A stretch of DNA of 64,000 bases from Risungbinella massiliensis (lineage in GTDB: Bacteria > Bacillota > Bacilli > Thermoactinomycetales > Thermoactinomycetaceae): assembly GCF_000942395.1 (NCBI RefSeq), contig NZ_LN812102.1, positions 806,017 through 870,016 of the forward strand. The letters run 5' to 3'. Within the stretch, counting starts at the first letter, position 1. Each line of letters begins with the position of its first letter. Shown in pieces: positions 53,544 to 61,426 of this stretch. The notes beneath the pieces were generated by a model that worked only from the letters and a program-made list of their open reading frames with translations, was not told the origin of the DNA and made no database searches. A program made the translations under genes and the position numbers.

Positions 53544-54911
53544 ATGTTACAACTTCATCTGGTGAAAGAGAAAATGGAACAACAAGAAGGATTAAACCAC
53601 CTCATCATGCAGGTATCCCCTCAACCGACTGAAGAGAAGCAAGTGGATCGCATGCCCCATACCATCGTTTTATTAATCGATAATTCAGGAAGTATGTCCG
53701 AAACAGCTAATGTGGGAGAACCCATAACTAGATCTACTAGCCAGACCTCAGCAAGAATGAGTTTTGCCGACCAAGTAAAAAAGCTAATGAGAACATCATC
53801 CCAAAACACCTCCTCCCCCCAACCTTTACATAGACAAGAAGTGAGTACCAAATTAGATTATGTGAAAGATGCAGCAATTGCCCTAATAGATCAACTCCAT
53901 GATGGTGATTCCGTCTCTGTCATCACCTTTTCCAGCTATGCTGATCTGGTTCAGCCTCTTATTCGCTTAACTCCTAATTCTCGAAAAGCGGTCAAAGAAT
54001 TGGTCCGCCAAATTCAGGTTTCGGGTGCTACCAATATTAGTGCTGCACTAGAGATCGCCAAGACAGAACTAGCCAAAGTCGATCCAAAGCATCATACACG
54101 ATGTCTCCTTTTATCAGATGGAGAAGCCAACAATGGTATAACCGAAGTAGATGAGATGGCAACATTTTTAGGGGACTATCGCAAAGCTCATTGGATGGTC
54201 TCTACGATCGGAGTAGGCGTTACCTACAATAGTTTCTTTATGGAAAATATTGCAACCAGTACCGGTGGGGCTTTCTATCATCTAAAAGAGATGAATCAAC
54301 TATCGGACATCTTCCAAGAAGAGCTCTCCTCCTTACGAACTGCCACTACCCGTCATGCAAAACTTTCGGTTACGGCAACAGGTGGTGTTCAGGTGGGAAT
54401 CAACCTAAATGGATACTATGAATCAGAAGCAGGGCAGCTTTTCCTTGGGAATCTCTTATATGAACAAGATATTGTGGTAGAGTTAGTAACCTCTCAAACC
54501 AAAGAATCACAGTCTCAAATTCAAGTATCCTTCACTTTTGAATCTGACCAAGGTCTCCAAACAATCAGTCAAACCATTTCTCTTCCCCTTGTAACAGATG
54601 ACGATATGGACGAAGTCAACATTGACCTTAAGTGGGCAGCATTAGTAGAAGAGCTAATGGATGCCTCCATTCAAAAAAATGCCGTGAAAGCTACCGAAAC
54701 ACGAGATCAAAAAGTGTTTTCCCAAACACAGCAAGACTCTCTTCATCGAGCAGATCGCTATGATCAGACTTATTCCAAGGCTAGAAAAGCTTCTCTCAAG
54801 GATAAAACACAAGACCTCTTCTCGTCCCTTCAAAAACCTGAAAATCAGTTTGGAGAAAGTGTGAAGAGCATGTATGATATGAGCTACCGTACACAAAGAA
54901 GAAGAAAATAA
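53544..54911 (+). CDS. VWA-domain protein with intact MIDAS
   Basis: A 455-residue von Willebrand A protein without signal peptide or membrane helix. The MIDAS is DNSGSMS (near residue 46) with the later Thr in GATNISAAL and Asp in LLSDGEANNG. After the VWA fold a beta-rich part spans about 260-360, and a charged tail from 375 contains many Lys, Gln and Asp. ATG at 53544 stands 9 bases from AGGAGG. Cytoplasmic VWA proteins often work with AAA or kinase partners; no MoxR ATPase is adjacent. It is paired with the MerR-like regulator. Confidence 0.85.
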   Translation: MLQLHLVKEKMEQQEGLNHLIMQVSPQPTEEKQVDRMPHTIVLLIDNSGSMSETANVGEPITRSTSQTSARMSFADQVKKLMRTSSQNTSSPQPLHRQEVSTKLDYVKDAAIALIDQLHDGDSVSVITFSSYADLVQPLIRLTPNSRKAVKELVRQIQVSGATNISAALEIAKTELAKVDPKHHTRCLLLSDGEANNGITEVDEMATFLGDYRKAHWMVSTIGVGVTYNSFFMENIATSTGGAFYHLKEMNQLSDIFQEELSSLRTATTRHAKLSVTATGGVQVGINLNGYYESEAGQLFLGNLLYEQDIVVELVTSQTKESQSQIQVSFTFESDQGLQTISQTISLPLVTDDDMDEVNIDLKWAALVEELMDASIQKNAVKATETRDQKVFSQTQQDSLHRADRYDQTYSKARKASLKDKTQDLFSSLQKPENQFGESVKSMYDMSYRTQRRRK

Positions 54912-54927
54912 CATAACCACCTAGATA

Positions 54928-54982
54928 AAAGGAACCCAAGAGCACCAGTGCATCGATACTGGATACGCTTGGGTTTCTTTTT
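54928..54982. terminator. Terminator shared by the VWA and flavin-reductase genes
   Basis: AAAGGAACCCAAG pairs with CTTGGGTTTCTTT with a further CCAGT/ACTGG stem inside; T runs on both sides suit the convergent genes. Confidence 0.88.
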
Positions 54983-54983
54983 T

Positions 54984-55628
54984 TCATTTTTTCTTATACT
55001 CTTCCCACTGCTCCACACTCATCCGTGGCATAGAAAACGTCTTTCCTATTTTTCCATATGTTGTACCTGCGAGTCTTCCTACAGGTGCTAGTTTTTCCGT
55101 ATCAATCCGCCCCTGCTCATACAACTCTTCTGCTACATGGAACCGAACTACCTCTCCAATCAAAAAATCCGAATTAGGAGCCTCAGCGGTACCTCCTAAT
55201 TCAACTACTTGATGAAGTATACATTCCATCTGGATGGGACTCTCTACAATTCGAGGTACGCTAATTTCCTCACTAGGAACGAACGTAAAGCCTACTTTTT
55301 CTGCCTCACTTACATCCGCAGGAAAATCGGTTGCTGTCTCATTGACTTCCTGCACATTTTGCTCTGTCACCACATGAACGACAAACTCTCCTGTTTCCAC
55401 GATGTTTCGAGAAGTATCTTTTTGCACTCCTCCCGGCTTTCGATTTACGGTAAAGCCGATCATTGGTGGCTCGGTACTAACGACTGTATAAAAACTAAAC
55501 GGAGCAGCATTGACTGTTCCATCTACCGCCTTACTGGTAACAAACGCAATCGGACGTGGGAGAACGGTTCCTATCAGCAATTTATAGTTATCTTGTTTTG
55601 TTTGATCTGTCGGATTGATCGATTTCAA
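54984..55628 (-). CDS. Flavin reductase-like (flavoredoxin) domain protein
   Basis: A 214-residue FMN-binding split-barrel protein of the flavin reductase-like family. The signature part is LLIGTVLPRPIAFVTSKAVDGTVNAAPFSFYTVVSTEPPMIGFTVNRKPGG and DTSRNIVETGEFVVHVV. It overlaps the homogentisate dioxygenase gene by 4 bases and is the second gene of that pair, so it may supply reduced flavin or play a protective role in aromatic catabolism; the partner is unknown. Confidence 0.88.
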   Translation of the reverse strand: MKSINPTDQTKQDNYKLLIGTVLPRPIAFVTSKAVDGTVNAAPFSFYTVVSTEPPMIGFTVNRKPGGVQKDTSRNIVETGEFVVHVVTEQNVQEVNETATDFPADVSEAEKVGFTFVPSEEISVPRIVESPIQMECILHQVVELGGTAEAPNSDFLIGEVVRFHVAEELYEQGRIDTEKLAPVGRLAGTTYGKIGKTFSMPRMSVEQWEEYKKK

Positions 55629-56800
55629 CTAGTGCTCTCTCCTTTATTTGGATTCCAAGTATACATATACCCTGGATCCTCCGCTGCTAATGCCTCCTTT
55701 GTTACATAGAGTGGCTGGAACGTATCTACCATCACAGCTAGTTCCTCTGTTCTCGTTTTCCCGAGACTTGCTTCCACCTTTCCCGGATGAGGACCATGTG
55801 GAATCCCACTTGGATGAAGCGTCAGCGATGCTTGGCGAATCCCTTTTCGCGACATAAAGTTCCCCTTCACATAATAGAGAACCTCATCACTATTGACGTT
55901 ACTATGATAATACGGCGCAGGAATGGCAAGTGGATGATAATCATACATCCGAGGCACAAAAGAACAAACCACAAAGTTATTTCCTTGGAATGTCTGATGA
56001 ACAGGTGGTGGCTGGTGAATCGATCCCGTGATCGGTTCAAAATCATAGATCGAAAAGGCATATGGATAAAGATAACCATCCCACCCCACCACATCGAGTG
56101 GATGATAATCATATCGATAAGCTTGCAGCTGACCACGCGCTTTGACTCGCACCTCAAAGTCCCCATTTTCCATTACTGGTTGGACATCCTGCGGCGAACG
56201 AAAATCTCGCTCACAGAAAGGACTATGTTCCATTAACTGACCAAACTCATTCCGATAGCGCTTGGGTGTATTGATCTCCCCAGTTGTCTCCAAGACGAGA
56301 AATCTGCTATCCTCGGACTCCAGACGATAGCGGTAAGTAGTTCCTACCGGGATGACCAGATAATCGCCCTCTTTATATGGGATTTCCCCAAATACGGTCT
56401 CCAATACCCCATGCCCTTCATGGACAAAATGAAGTTCATCTCCATCACTATTACGGAAAAAATATTTCATCTCCTCTGTTGGGGTCACCGTCGCCATCGT
56501 CACATCTTGATTGGCAAGCCAGTATTGCCTTCCCTCGACCATATCTCCCTGCTTGGAAATCTCAGAAGTGAAAAAATGCCGATGCCGATTGGCTCCCACA
56601 TCTGATAACGGAATCTCCCAATCCCGGATCTTGGTCACTTCCCGAACCTGAGTAGGAGGATGGACATGGTATAAAATCGACTGCATCCCAGAAAAACCTT
56701 TGGTTCCCATTACTTGCTCCCGATAAAGCTCCCCATCTGGCTTACGAAACTGCGTATGACGTTTTGGCGGTACTTGCCCTACACGTTGATAAAATGGCAT
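55625..56800 (-). CDS. Homogentisate 1,2-dioxygenase-like protein
   Basis: A 391-residue cupin-type ring-cleavage dioxygenase of the homogentisate dioxygenase family. The probable Fe ligands lie in the C-terminal part, around YHSNVNSDEVLYYVKGNF and LHPSGIPHGPHPGK, with an earlier FVHEGHGVLETVFG cupin motif. The enzyme opens homogentisate to maleylacetoacetate in tyrosine and phenylalanine degradation. Bacillus-type homologues have this shorter form than the ~440-residue classical enzyme. Start ATG at 56800 follows GAGGGG by 5 bases. No hppD or fahA is nearby, so substrate is inferred. Confidence 0.85.
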   Translation of the reverse strand: MPFYQRVGQVPPKRHTQFRKPDGELYREQVMGTKGFSGMQSILYHVHPPTQVREVTKIRDWEIPLSDVGANRHRHFFTSEISKQGDMVEGRQYWLANQDVTMATVTPTEEMKYFFRNSDGDELHFVHEGHGVLETVFGEIPYKEGDYLVIPVGTTYRYRLESEDSRFLVLETTGEINTPKRYRNEFGQLMEHSPFCERDFRSPQDVQPVMENGDFEVRVKARGQLQAYRYDYHPLDVVGWDGYLYPYAFSIYDFEPITGSIHQPPPVHQTFQGNNFVVCSFVPRMYDYHPLAIPAPYYHSNVNSDEVLYYVKGNFMSRKGIRQASLTLHPSGIPHGPHPGKVEASLGKTRTEELAVMVDTFQPLYVTKEALAAEDPGYMYTWNPNKGESTS

Positions 56801-56871
56801 CAAAACCCCTCGCTCTCCTCAAAAGTAAGCGTTTTCAAATTCTATTTTATCAGAGGAGGGGGAATATTAAC

Positions 56872-56894
56872 AAAAAAACCACTCGCTTGGAGTG
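56872..56894 (-). terminator. Terminator after the 20-codon peptide ORF
   Basis: CACTC-CAAGC-GAGTG followed by GTTTTTTTG on the minus strand, about 30 bases beyond the peptide stop; it ends the regulator-peptide transcript. Confidence 0.65.
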
Positions 56895-56925
56895 ATTTGA
56901 TTGGTTTGTGGTTATATTTGGAATT

Positions 56926-56988
56926 TCACCTATGTAGTGGGCTACCTTCTGGTGGGTCCACTTGTGCATAAATATCAAATTTCATCAT
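56926..56988 (-). CDS. 20-residue peptide ORF following the HTH-TPR regulator
   Basis: The predicted product is MMKFDIYAQVDPPEGSPLHR. AAAAGGAGGG, whose first bases overlap the regulator's TAA stop, lies 10 bases before the first ATG (13 before the second), and a terminator follows. Placement of a tiny ORF directly after a HTH-TPR regulator is that of signalling-peptide genes in RRNPP systems (Rap-Phr, PlcR-PapR, AimR-AimP). But there is no hydrophobic signal sequence for secretion, so a signalling role is only a hypothesis. Confidence 0.5.
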   Translation of the reverse strand: MMKFDIYAQVDPPEGSPLHR

Positions 56989-57006
56989 GAGATATTTGCC
57001 CTCCTT

Positions 57007-58314
57007 TTAATCTGTTGCCTGTAATCTTACTTCAACTCTAAAGTAATCTTCAAGATGTTTTTGAAACTGGTCTTTACTCAAATGATTTTCACACTTACAA
57101 ATACGAAAAAGCACCTCTTTTTCCTGTTTTAAAGACATTTCCTCTCTTGCTAATTGGAGAGCGCTGTTATATTTTTCGATAGCATCATCTAAACTATCTT
57201 GTTCATAGTAACAATCCCCCAGAGTAATAAGAAGATCGATCAGTGCAAAACGGGAGTTCGTTTCATTGCCTATTACGATTGCCTTTTCTATTAGATGACG
57301 GGCTTCATCCATTCTATTCTGCTTGATATAAAGCTTGCTTAGTTGAGTGTAGGCAGTGATTAGCAAATACCGCTTTTTAATCTCGATATCCAATGCATTT
57401 AAAAAGCAATTTTCTGCAAATTCCCATTCATTGACATGGATATATATTTCCCCTAGATATACCCACAGTTCAAAAGATCGCTCATGTTGGCGATTTAACC
57501 TCGCCATTCTAAGTCCTTGTTTCGCACATTCTATTGCTTCCTCATATTTTTTCAGTTTGATTAATGTTTTAATTCTAATTTCAAAAACACCTAAGGCAAC
57601 TTCATGTGACTCCAATTGATAGACACGAGGCCATAGTTCATCTAATACCCTGATTACCTCATCTATTTTATTTAAGCGTTCCGAGTATATAGCCTTTCCT
57701 ACCAGTAAAATATCTCTGTAATAAAGCCTTTCTCCATCAAGAATAAAATTTTCAAGACCTACTTCAACACACCTTAGAGCTTGTTCTAAGTTATTTGTGA
57801 AATAGGAAACCCGGCTAAGCTCATATTGACATGCTGAAAATAGGTTAATGTGTTTGATGTCTGGATTACTCTCCAAAATACGAATAGCTTCATATAAAGA
57901 TTTTGTTGCTTTTTCCCAGTCCCGGATTCGAATATAGTATTTTGCCTTTAGGTAATTCACAATTGTCATAAATGGGTCTGTCTTTTCTAGTTGAATCTGC
58001 TTTAACTTTTTCCAACCTTTATGATGGTCTAAATCCAAAATGTGCTCAACCGATTCCAATTTCCACTTAATATCCTCTCGATGACTCCGCTGTGTTGCAA
58101 TCAGCTTCGTCAGTTCCGTCTCCTCAATCCCAAGCTTATGTATTAGATAGTGCCTTTTATCTTCTGCCACATTGGTTTTGCCTAGTTCGATATTGCTAAT
58201 AGTAGAAACAGAGATATTCTCATCTGCCAAATCCTCCAGACGATAGTTCTGCTCTTTTCGTTTAAGCCGAAGGTAATTACCCAACTCTAGGCTGCTGATT
58301 TGTGATATCTGCAT
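57007..58314 (-). CDS. HTH-TPR (RRNPP-like) transcriptional regulator
   Basis: A 435-residue protein. The N-terminal Cro/C1-type helix-turn-helix is ELGNYLRLKRKEQNYRLEDLADENISVSTISNIELGKT (about 9-50). The remaining 370 residues form TPR-like helical repeats, for example YYIRIRDWEKATKSLYEAI, KKYEEAIECAKQGLRMARL, EWEFAENCFLNAL and DSLDDAIEKYNSALQLARE. This is the architecture of PlcR/AimR-type peptide receptors, though many such proteins have no known peptide. A 20-codon ORF and a terminator follow. It stands alone otherwise; targets unknown. Confidence 0.85.
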   Translation of the reverse strand: MQISQISSLELGNYLRLKRKEQNYRLEDLADENISVSTISNIELGKTNVAEDKRHYLIHKLGIEETELTKLIATQRSHREDIKWKLESVEHILDLDHHKGWKKLKQIQLEKTDPFMTIVNYLKAKYYIRIRDWEKATKSLYEAIRILESNPDIKHINLFSACQYELSRVSYFTNNLEQALRCVEVGLENFILDGERLYYRDILLVGKAIYSERLNKIDEVIRVLDELWPRVYQLESHEVALGVFEIRIKTLIKLKKYEEAIECAKQGLRMARLNRQHERSFELWVYLGEIYIHVNEWEFAENCFLNALDIEIKKRYLLITAYTQLSKLYIKQNRMDEARHLIEKAIVIGNETNSRFALIDLLITLGDCYYEQDSLDDAIEKYNSALQLAREEMSLKQEKEVLFRICKCENHLSKDQFQKHLEDYFRVEVRLQATD

Positions 58315-58490
58315 AACGTCCCCAACTTTCTATTAAAATGATAAAAATTACACCATATATCCTAAAAGCTAATTGTTTGATATTAAAATTCGCACGCACC
58401 TAACAACGAAAATAAAAATTATTAATATTTGTAAAATTGTATCTAATCCCTTTATAATTAAGGCATGTCCCACTTTGATAGGAGGTTCCA

Positions 58491-58796
58491 ATGATACGTT
58501 TATTAATAGAAGGCGATCAAACACAAATCGAGAATTTTATTAGAAGTTTTGAAAATCTAACAAACTATCAAACCTACAGCAAGAGTATCTTGACCAATAA
58601 AGACAACTTCTCCGATGTACGTTTCTCTTGTTATATTCGTTCGAGACATCTTCCAAAGAAACACAATCTCACCAACATCTCCTTAACATGCGCCAATGGA
58701 GAACAATTCCAGATTAACCTAACAGACTGCCAGATCGTCCAGATCGAGCCAGACAAAACCATTATCTGCGGCAAAAACTATGACATCTTTGCTTAG
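58491..58796 (+). CDS. Small hypothetical protein, 101 residues (possibly DUF3970-like)
   Basis: The opening MIRLLIEGDQTQIENFIRSFENL is of the same type as small Bacillus proteins with an MIRVKIEG start (DUF3970-like), and a beta-rich part follows: VRFSCYIRSRHLPKK, ISLTCANGEQFQINLTDCQIVQIEPDKTIICGKNYDIFA. TAGGAGG precedes the ATG. Nothing suggests an enzyme. The 3' end of this gene appears again in decayed form at 63799, beyond the tRNA-synthetase-like cassette. Confidence 0.65.
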   Translation: MIRLLIEGDQTQIENFIRSFENLTNYQTYSKSILTNKDNFSDVRFSCYIRSRHLPKKHNLTNISLTCANGEQFQINLTDCQIVQIEPDKTIICGKNYDIFA

Positions 58797-58870
58797 CGGT
58801 AGTTATGTAGGTTGTGATTCCTAGTTATTCTACTTGTTAACTTGTTTTCCTGTTAAAAGGAAACATTTTT
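58732..58870 (+). repeat. Direct-repeat copy 1 flanking the HisRS-like cassette
   Basis: From AGATCGTCCAGATC, through AAAAACTATG and to CTTGTTTTCCT and a GGAAACAT-like end, this region corresponds to 63799-63925 with many substitutions and length changes. Part is the 3' end of the 101-residue gene. Confidence 0.6.
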
Positions 58871-58946
58871 ACGCCTAGAATTCTTTTTGAGCTGATTCCG
58901 TCTAGTTTTTATCAATCTACTTTATTTTTGAAGGAGTGAGACTTTA

Positions 58947-60293
58947 ATGAAAAAAGTAAATGTTCCGTTACCAGGTCTGAGTGATCGTTTTGGTCCGCAA
59001 TTAATCCAATTTGAGTATTTACAACAAGTATTGGGGAAAATTGCTCGTCGTTTTGGTTATCAACCGTTAGAAGTACCGATTCTAGAGTATCAAGACTCAT
59101 TTTCTGAAGATGTGGTAGGGACTTCTCCTTGGCCAGAGTGGAATGAAAAAGGGTGCTTCTATCTGGAAGTACCAAACTATCATCGTTCCTATAACGAAAA
59201 ACCTGATCTAACTCGTGCTCTACTAATCCCTGAAGGAACTATTTCAGTTACCCGATGGTTAGGAAATTGGATGGATCAAAATCCAGGTACTCCTTTTCCA
59301 TTGAAAGTGTATTATGAGCTTTCCTGTTTCAGGAATGAACTAACTTCGGAATTATCAGCTGCAAAGCACCGTCAATTCAAGCAATTAGGGGTGGAGATTT
59401 TAGGCTCCTCCAATCTCCACGCAGATACAGAGATTATTTATCTGATTCACCGAATGCTAAACGAACTAGGAATTGCGTCTTCCGATATTACCTTCCGGTT
59501 CAACCATGTTCACTTGTTTCGTATGATGGTAGAGGATTGTCGGATTGAATGGAAGGATGCTTTAATCATAAAAGAGTCAATGGATGCCTTGGCAGAGTGT
59601 CGTGCTGGAAAAAAACCAGAGCGTTGGGATCATGAATATATGAAGATTCAGGAAGTATTGAGCTCTTACGATCTATCTTTGGAACAACAAGCTCGTTGGC
59701 AGTTAATTCTTCATCATAAAGAAGGGACCTTCACTGAACTGTACTATAAGCAGTTTCCTATAGATTATCATCCATATTTTGACCAAATGAATCAATGGAT
59801 TCAGGACTTCAAGAAAGTGGGGATTTATCTCGTCGCTGATCTATGTGTTATTCGATCCCACGAATACTACACTGGATTATCTTATGAAGTAGATGTCCAT
59901 ATGAATGGAAAATCTTTTATCGAAATCGCTGGAGGAGGAAGGTATGATAAACTGGTAGAACATTTTGTCAGTTCCAGTCAACCAGCATCCGTCCCTTGTA
60001 CAGGATTTGCTTTTGGTACGGAACGTCTCTTCCAAATGTGCCAAGAGTTGGGATTATTCCCACAAGAAACCCGATTAACTCTTCCATATCTTCTAGGAGA
60101 AGAGGAGAAAATTCCGCTTGTATACCCAAAAGATTCAAAGGTATGGAGTTATCTTGAGATGGCGAAAATGGTTGAAGATCAACTAGAAACCTTCCATATT
60201 TATGTAGGAGAAGAGAACGCAGAAAAGCAGGCGTACTTGGATTTTCATCATTTGGAAGAAGTACTGGTTGTTCATGATGAGGATGCTTTATGA
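58947..60293 (+). CDS. Class II tRNA-synthetase-like protein, HisRS/HisZ family
   Basis: A 448-residue protein with the HisRS catalytic fold. N-terminus LPGLSDRFGPQLIQFEYLQQVLGKIARRFGYQPLEVPILE is a motif 1 region; motif 2 is altered (YYELSCFRNELTSELSAAKHRQFKQLGVEILG versus xRxERPxxxRxRQF). The histidine loops are IRSHEYYTGLSYEV (normally VRGLDYYTG) and IAGGGRYDKL, and motif 3 is FGTERL. The tail after 360 is short and not a clear anticodon-binding domain. It may therefore be a HisZ-like regulator or a non-canonical amino-acid-activating enzyme. AAGGAG precedes the ATG. First gene of three overlapping genes; no hisG is visible. Confidence 0.82.
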   Translation: MKKVNVPLPGLSDRFGPQLIQFEYLQQVLGKIARRFGYQPLEVPILEYQDSFSEDVVGTSPWPEWNEKGCFYLEVPNYHRSYNEKPDLTRALLIPEGTISVTRWLGNWMDQNPGTPFPLKVYYELSCFRNELTSELSAAKHRQFKQLGVEILGSSNLHADTEIIYLIHRMLNELGIASSDITFRFNHVHLFRMMVEDCRIEWKDALIIKESMDALAECRAGKKPERWDHEYMKIQEVLSSYDLSLEQQARWQLILHHKEGTFTELYYKQFPIDYHPYFDQMNQWIQDFKKVGIYLVADLCVIRSHEYYTGLSYEVDVHMNGKSFIEIAGGGRYDKLVEHFVSSSQPASVPCTGFAFGTERLFQMCQELGLFPQETRLTLPYLLGEEEKIPLVYPKDSKVWSYLEMAKMVEDQLETFHIYVGEENAEKQAYLDFHHLEEVLVVHDEDAL

Positions 60294-61426
60294 AAATAGC
60301 AGAAGCATTTCAAGAATGGAGTCCTGTTCTCTATACCCGATATCAGGAATTAATTTCCCGTTGGAATACGGATATTGATCCAAATATTTTTGGTCACTAT
60401 CAATCTTATGCTTGGGGAGATCAACATCTCCCCCGCCCTCTTTTAACTTGGATAGGCTATTTGTCCACTAGTACCCAAGCTACTCGAAGTGAACTTGATT
60501 CTTTAGGCGATACAGTTTTTCTTTCACAACTACTTCGAGATTTATTAGCCATTCATGATGACATTGTAGATGAAGATCGAATAAAATTTGGTAGTCCTAC
60601 ACTACCTGTTCGTTTGTCTGCAAGGACACAGGAAATTAAAAATTGGAGAGATCAATCGTTGAACAAACAAGGGAAAGATTTGTCTCTCTTTTTTGGAGAT
60701 AGTTTATTTTCCTTTATCCTTCAAGTTATTATGGATTCTAATCATCCAGAGACAACTAAGTGGAAGTTGCTCAAATTGGTAGAAGAAACGAATCGCCTCA
60801 CTCAAAGAGGACAAATTCAGGAACTTTTGTTAGCAGAAATTCCATTTACAGAAATACGAATGAATCATCTACTTGAGGTATACCGATGGAAAGCTGGAAC
60901 TTATTGTTATGCCTTCCCATTTGAAATCGGATGTTTAGTTAACGGATCTATCCCAATAGAAACTCAAAAGAAAGCAAGTACATTACTAACTCAAATTGGT
61001 GCAGCTTCCCAAATTATTGATGACATTGCTGGATGCTTTCCAGAAGTGTTAGAGCAAGGAAAAGACACTTTAGGAGAGTTACTTCATTTAAGAAGAACTG
61101 TATTATTAGTCGATTTAGCTCACCAACCTCACTTATCTCGACGTGTTCAAGAAATACTAAAGAAATCTGAGTGTTCAATACAAGAAGCATGGATTTTAAA
61201 AAAAGAAATGAAGAAAATGGGTACTTTGCAACGTGCAGTTTCGCTTTCTAAATCCTTAATCAATAATGCCGAACAACAAATATCTAATTTTGGCTTTTCT
61301 CCTATTTCGACTGAATATTTAACAGACCTTGTCTACAAACGAGTGACTAAAAACATCGAACGAGTGATAAAAGGAAGTGAACAAATTGAAAAAGTTCAGC
61401 TCTCAACCAGCGAGGGGGATGCGTGA
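60290..61426 (+). CDS. Polyprenyl synthetase-family protein (isoprenyl diphosphate synthase-like)
   Basis: A 378-residue all-helical protein of the trans-isoprenyl diphosphate synthase fold. The first Asp-rich motif is LLAIHDDIVDED (D90-D94). A FFGDSLF segment (about 135) and LTQRGQIQELL lie between. The second Asp-rich region is QIIDDIAGCFPEVLEQGKDT (about 241), with DD but not a full DDxxD, though KDT after it fits. It could elongate prenyl diphosphates or transfer a prenyl group as ComQ does. It overlaps the preceding gene by 4 bases and the following one by 41, so the three are tightly linked. Confidence 0.85.
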   Translation: MKIAEAFQEWSPVLYTRYQELISRWNTDIDPNIFGHYQSYAWGDQHLPRPLLTWIGYLSTSTQATRSELDSLGDTVFLSQLLRDLLAIHDDIVDEDRIKFGSPTLPVRLSARTQEIKNWRDQSLNKQGKDLSLFFGDSLFSFILQVIMDSNHPETTKWKLLKLVEETNRLTQRGQIQELLLAEIPFTEIRMNHLLEVYRWKAGTYCYAFPFEIGCLVNGSIPIETQKKASTLLTQIGAASQIIDDIAGCFPEVLEQGKDTLGELLHLRRTVLLVDLAHQPHLSRRVQEILKKSECSIQEAWILKKEMKKMGTLQRAVSLSKSLINNAEQQISNFGFSPISTEYLTDLVYKRVTKNIERVIKGSEQIEKVQLSTSEGDA

